The position numbers and the translations under genes were made by a program. Positions 62,550 to 64,000 of a stretch of DNA of 64,000 nucleotides are shown piece by piece; positions within the stretch are counted from its first letter, which is position 1, and each line of letters begins with the position of its first letter. The notes below the pieces were generated by a model. That model ran no database searches and was not told the DNA's origin. It saw only the letters and a program-made list of their open reading frames with translations. This stretch comes from Methylobacterium sp. UNC378MF. GTDB taxonomy: Bacteria > Pseudomonadota > Alphaproteobacteria > Rhizobiales > Beijerinckiaceae. The DNA lies in the NCBI RefSeq assembly GCF_900103195.1, contig NZ_FMWU01000029.1:1-64000 (forward strand). The letters are read 5' to 3'.

Positions 62550-63251
62550 GTGACGCGGCTCGGCGATCCCGCGGAGGCAGGCGCCTTCATCACCTTCGAG
62601 GGCGGGGAGGGGGCCGGCAAGTCGACCCAGATCGCCCGCCTCGCCGCGACCCTGCGCGCGCATTCGGGCCGGGCGGTGTGCGTGACGCGCGAGCCCGGCG
62701 GCTCGCCGCGGGCGGAGGAGATCCGCACGGCGCTGCTCGACGGCGTCGCCAAGCCCTACGGTCCCTTCGCGGAAGCCCTGCTGTTCAGCGCCGCCCGGAT
62801 CGACCACCTCGACCGGCTGATCCGCCCGGCTTTGCGCCGGGGCGAGACCGTGCTGTGCGACCGCTTCATCGACTCGACCCGGGCCTATCAGGGCGCCGCC
62901 GGGGGGCTCGACCCCGGGGTCGTGGACGCTCTGGAGCGCGTCGTCGTCGGCCCGACCCGGCCCGACCTCACCCTGATCCTCGACCTCGCCCCCGAGGCCG
63001 GCCTCGCCCGCGCGGCCGGACGCGGCGCCCGGACGGGGCAGGGGGCCGACCGGTTCGAGGCCGAGGCCCTCGACTTCCACATCCGCCTGCGGGAAGCCTT
63101 CCTGGCGATCGCCCGGGCCGAGCCGGACCGCTGCGCGGTGATCGACGCGGCCCGCGATCCCGACGCGGTCGAGGCGGCGATCCGCGCCGTTGTCGCGTCC
63201 CGGCGGCCGGCCCTGCTGCCGGGCGAGGGCAGAAGCGGCGATGCGGCGTGA
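62550..63251 (+). CDS. tmk: Thymidylate kinase
   Basis: 233 residues from GTG 62550. P-loop ITFEGGEGAGKSTQ, TREPGGSPRAEEIRTALL, ETVLCDRFIDSTRAYQGA (DR-Y motif), LDLAPEAGLARAAGR and the lid RGARTGQGADRFE. It phosphorylates dTMP to dTDP. Overlaps neither neighbour, but lies between the PBP gene and holB, a common order in this class. Confidence 0.94.
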   Translation: MTRLGDPAEAGAFITFEGGEGAGKSTQIARLAATLRAHSGRAVCVTREPGGSPRAEEIRTALLDGVAKPYGPFAEALLFSAARIDHLDRLIRPALRRGETVLCDRFIDSTRAYQGAAGGLDPGVVDALERVVVGPTRPDLTLILDLAPEAGLARAAGRGARTGQGADRFEAEALDFHIRLREAFLAIARAEPDRCAVIDAARDPDAVEAAIRAVVASRRPALLPGEGRSGDAA

Positions 63252-63270
63252 GGCTATGCCTGACCTATCC

Positions 63271-63339
63271 GAGCCCGGCTTCATCGCGGTAAGCAGCGGC
63301 TCAGCGGCACCGGCGGGAGCGCCGGACGGAGCCGGGCTC
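63271..63339. repeat. 10-bp inverted repeat between tmk and holB
   Basis: GAGCCCGGCT (63271-63280) is inverted perfectly at 63330-63339 (AGCCGGGCTC), with 49 bp between. It is followed at once by the tandem repeat before holB. Confidence 0.4.
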
Positions 63340-63365
63340 GCAGGCCTGCGCCAGGACGCTCTCGG

Positions 63366-63401
63366 CATGAAGCCCTTCGCATGAAGCCCTTCGCATGAAG
63401 A
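63366..63401 (+). repeat. 14-bp tandem repeat before holB
   Basis: GCATGAAGCCCTTC occurs twice in a row (63366-63379 and 63380-63393) with a third partial copy GCATGAAG (63394-63401). It places several ATG codons ahead of the true start; the in-frame one at 63367 soon meets a stop. Confidence 0.6.
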
Positions 63402-63408
63402 TCCGGGC

Positions 63409-64000
63409 ATGAAGCTCACCGACCGCGTCGCCGACGACGTCGAGCCCGGGGACCTGCCCGGGATCCCGCGCCCGCGCGAGACCCTGGGGCTGGTCGGCCA
63501 CGCGGCCGCCGCCGAGTCCTTCGCGGCCGCGATCGCGGCGGGGCGCCTGCACCATGCCTGGCTGCTCGGGGGCGCCCCCGGCATCGGCAAGGCGACCCTG
63601 GCCTACCGGGTCGCCCGGCGCCTGCTCGCCTATCCCGGCGGTGGCGGTCCGGCCGGCCTCGACGTGCCGGCGGGCGATGCCGTCCTCGGCAAGGTGGCGG
63701 GCCTGTCGCATCCGAATCTCGTGGTCCTGCGCCGCCACCGGGTCGCCGGCGCCAAGGCGCTGCCGACCAAGATCTCGGTCGACATGGTGCGCCGGGCCCT
63801 GGACCTGTTCGCCTCGACGGCCGCGGATTCCGGCTGGCGCGTCTGCATCCTCGACAGCGCCGAGGACCTGAACGCCAACGCCGCCAACGCCCTGCTCAAG
63901 GTCCTGGAGGAGCCGCCGCCCCGGGCGCTGTTCCTGATCCTGTCCCACCAGCCCGGCCGGCTGCTCCCGACGATCCGCTCCCGCTGCCGGGCGCTGATGC
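63409..64000 (+). CDS. holB: DNA polymerase III delta' subunit (5' part)
   Basis: First 197 codons; the gene runs off the right edge. LVGHAAAAESFAAAIAAGRL, HAWLLGGAPGIGKATLAYRV (P-loop-like), RVCILDSAEDLNANAANALL and VLEEPPPRALFLILSHQPGR, then RSRCRALM, are typical of HolB in alphaproteobacteria. It is a clamp-loader subunit. ATG 63409 follows the tandem repeat. No good ribosome binding site is visible. Confidence 0.92.
   Translation, partial: MKLTDRVADDVEPGDLPGIPRPRETLGLVGHAAAAESFAAAIAAGRLHHAWLLGGAPGIGKATLAYRVARRLLAYPGGGGPAGLDVPAGDAVLGKVAGLSHPNLVVLRRHRVAGAKALPTKISVDMVRRALDLFASTAADSGWRVCILDSAEDLNANAANALLKVLEEPPPRALFLILSHQPGRLLPTIRSRCRALM

Noticed and set aside
59288..62752. Antisense open frame of 1154 codons
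   Set aside because: It lies opposite rlpA, the PBP gene and the small RHH gene, which have clear motifs. The sequence is low-complexity Arg/Gly-rich.

Overview
The window is about 70% G+C with strong G/C third positions and many ATGA/TGATG start-stop overlaps. Its gene content (NtrYX, Hfq-HflX, cob genes, EcfG-like and CtrA-like promoter motifs, malonyl-CoA decarboxylase, Urt-type transporter) points to an alphaproteobacterium of the Methylobacterium/Methylorubrum kind (Hyphomicrobiales). This placement is inference; no rRNA or methanol-oxidation marker is present.

Layout. 1-8.4 kb is accessory or decaying DNA. It holds the C-terminal tail of a low-complexity protein, a frameshifted ECF sigma factor, several small secreted proteins (some behind GGAAC-N16/17-cGTT motifs typical of the EcfG general stress sigma factor), a secreted phospholipase A2-like protein, an MFS transporter, a YihY/BrkB membrane protein, and remnants of an M28 peptidase and an amidohydrolase. 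8.5-14.8 kb is a six-gene operon: a complete Urt-type ABC transporter with four ATGA or similar overlaps, ending in an acetamidase/formamidase, so short amides or urea-like compounds are probably imported and hydrolysed for nitrogen. 15.0-16.2 kb is a scar at tRNA-Glu(TTC): a lone IS3-type OrfA and the frameshifted C-terminus of a large serine recombinase. 16.3-23.8 kb carries cobalamin genes (cobU, cobO, cobQ, then divergent cobD/cobC whose 5' ends overlap), interrupted by an MFS transporter and a 2-hydroxyacid dehydrogenase.

25.7-29.8 kb holds malonyl-CoA decarboxylase and malonyl-CoA synthetase, separated by a divergent TetR/DUF4188 pair that shares two copies of a palindromic operator. 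30-32.2 kb is a four-gene envelope-stress cluster (nutrient-deprivation-type protein, holin-superfamily protein, DUF3618 protein, Ala/Asp-rich membrane protein) with an EcfG-like promoter. 32.6-38.8 kb has otsA and glgX (trehalose/glycogen), prs, small proteins and the selenocysteine tRNA. 38.9-47.5 kb has a Gfo/Idh oxidoreductase, ntrYX, hfq, hflX and a membrane class III nucleotidyl cyclase.

48-51.1 kb encodes a PhnD/PhnC/PhnE-type oxyanion ABC transporter with two permease domains fused in one chain. 51.2-55 kb has a TonB siderophore receptor behind an Irr-box-like motif and an alpha/beta hydrolase that appears to lack its nucleophilic serine. 55.7-58 kb has an acyl-CoA synthetase and a PAS protein. 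58.1-59.3 kb has an orphan ParA-type ATPase overlapping a small, probably ribbon-helix-helix partner, preceded by a perfect CtrA-type TTAA-N7-TTAA site. The right end is rlpA, a D-Ala-D-Ala carboxypeptidase, tmk and the start of holB.

The most interesting candidates are the CtrA-linked ParA/small-partner module, the stress-promoter-linked secreted phospholipase A2-like protein, the duplicated TetR operator inside the malonate region, and the amide transporter-amidase operon.
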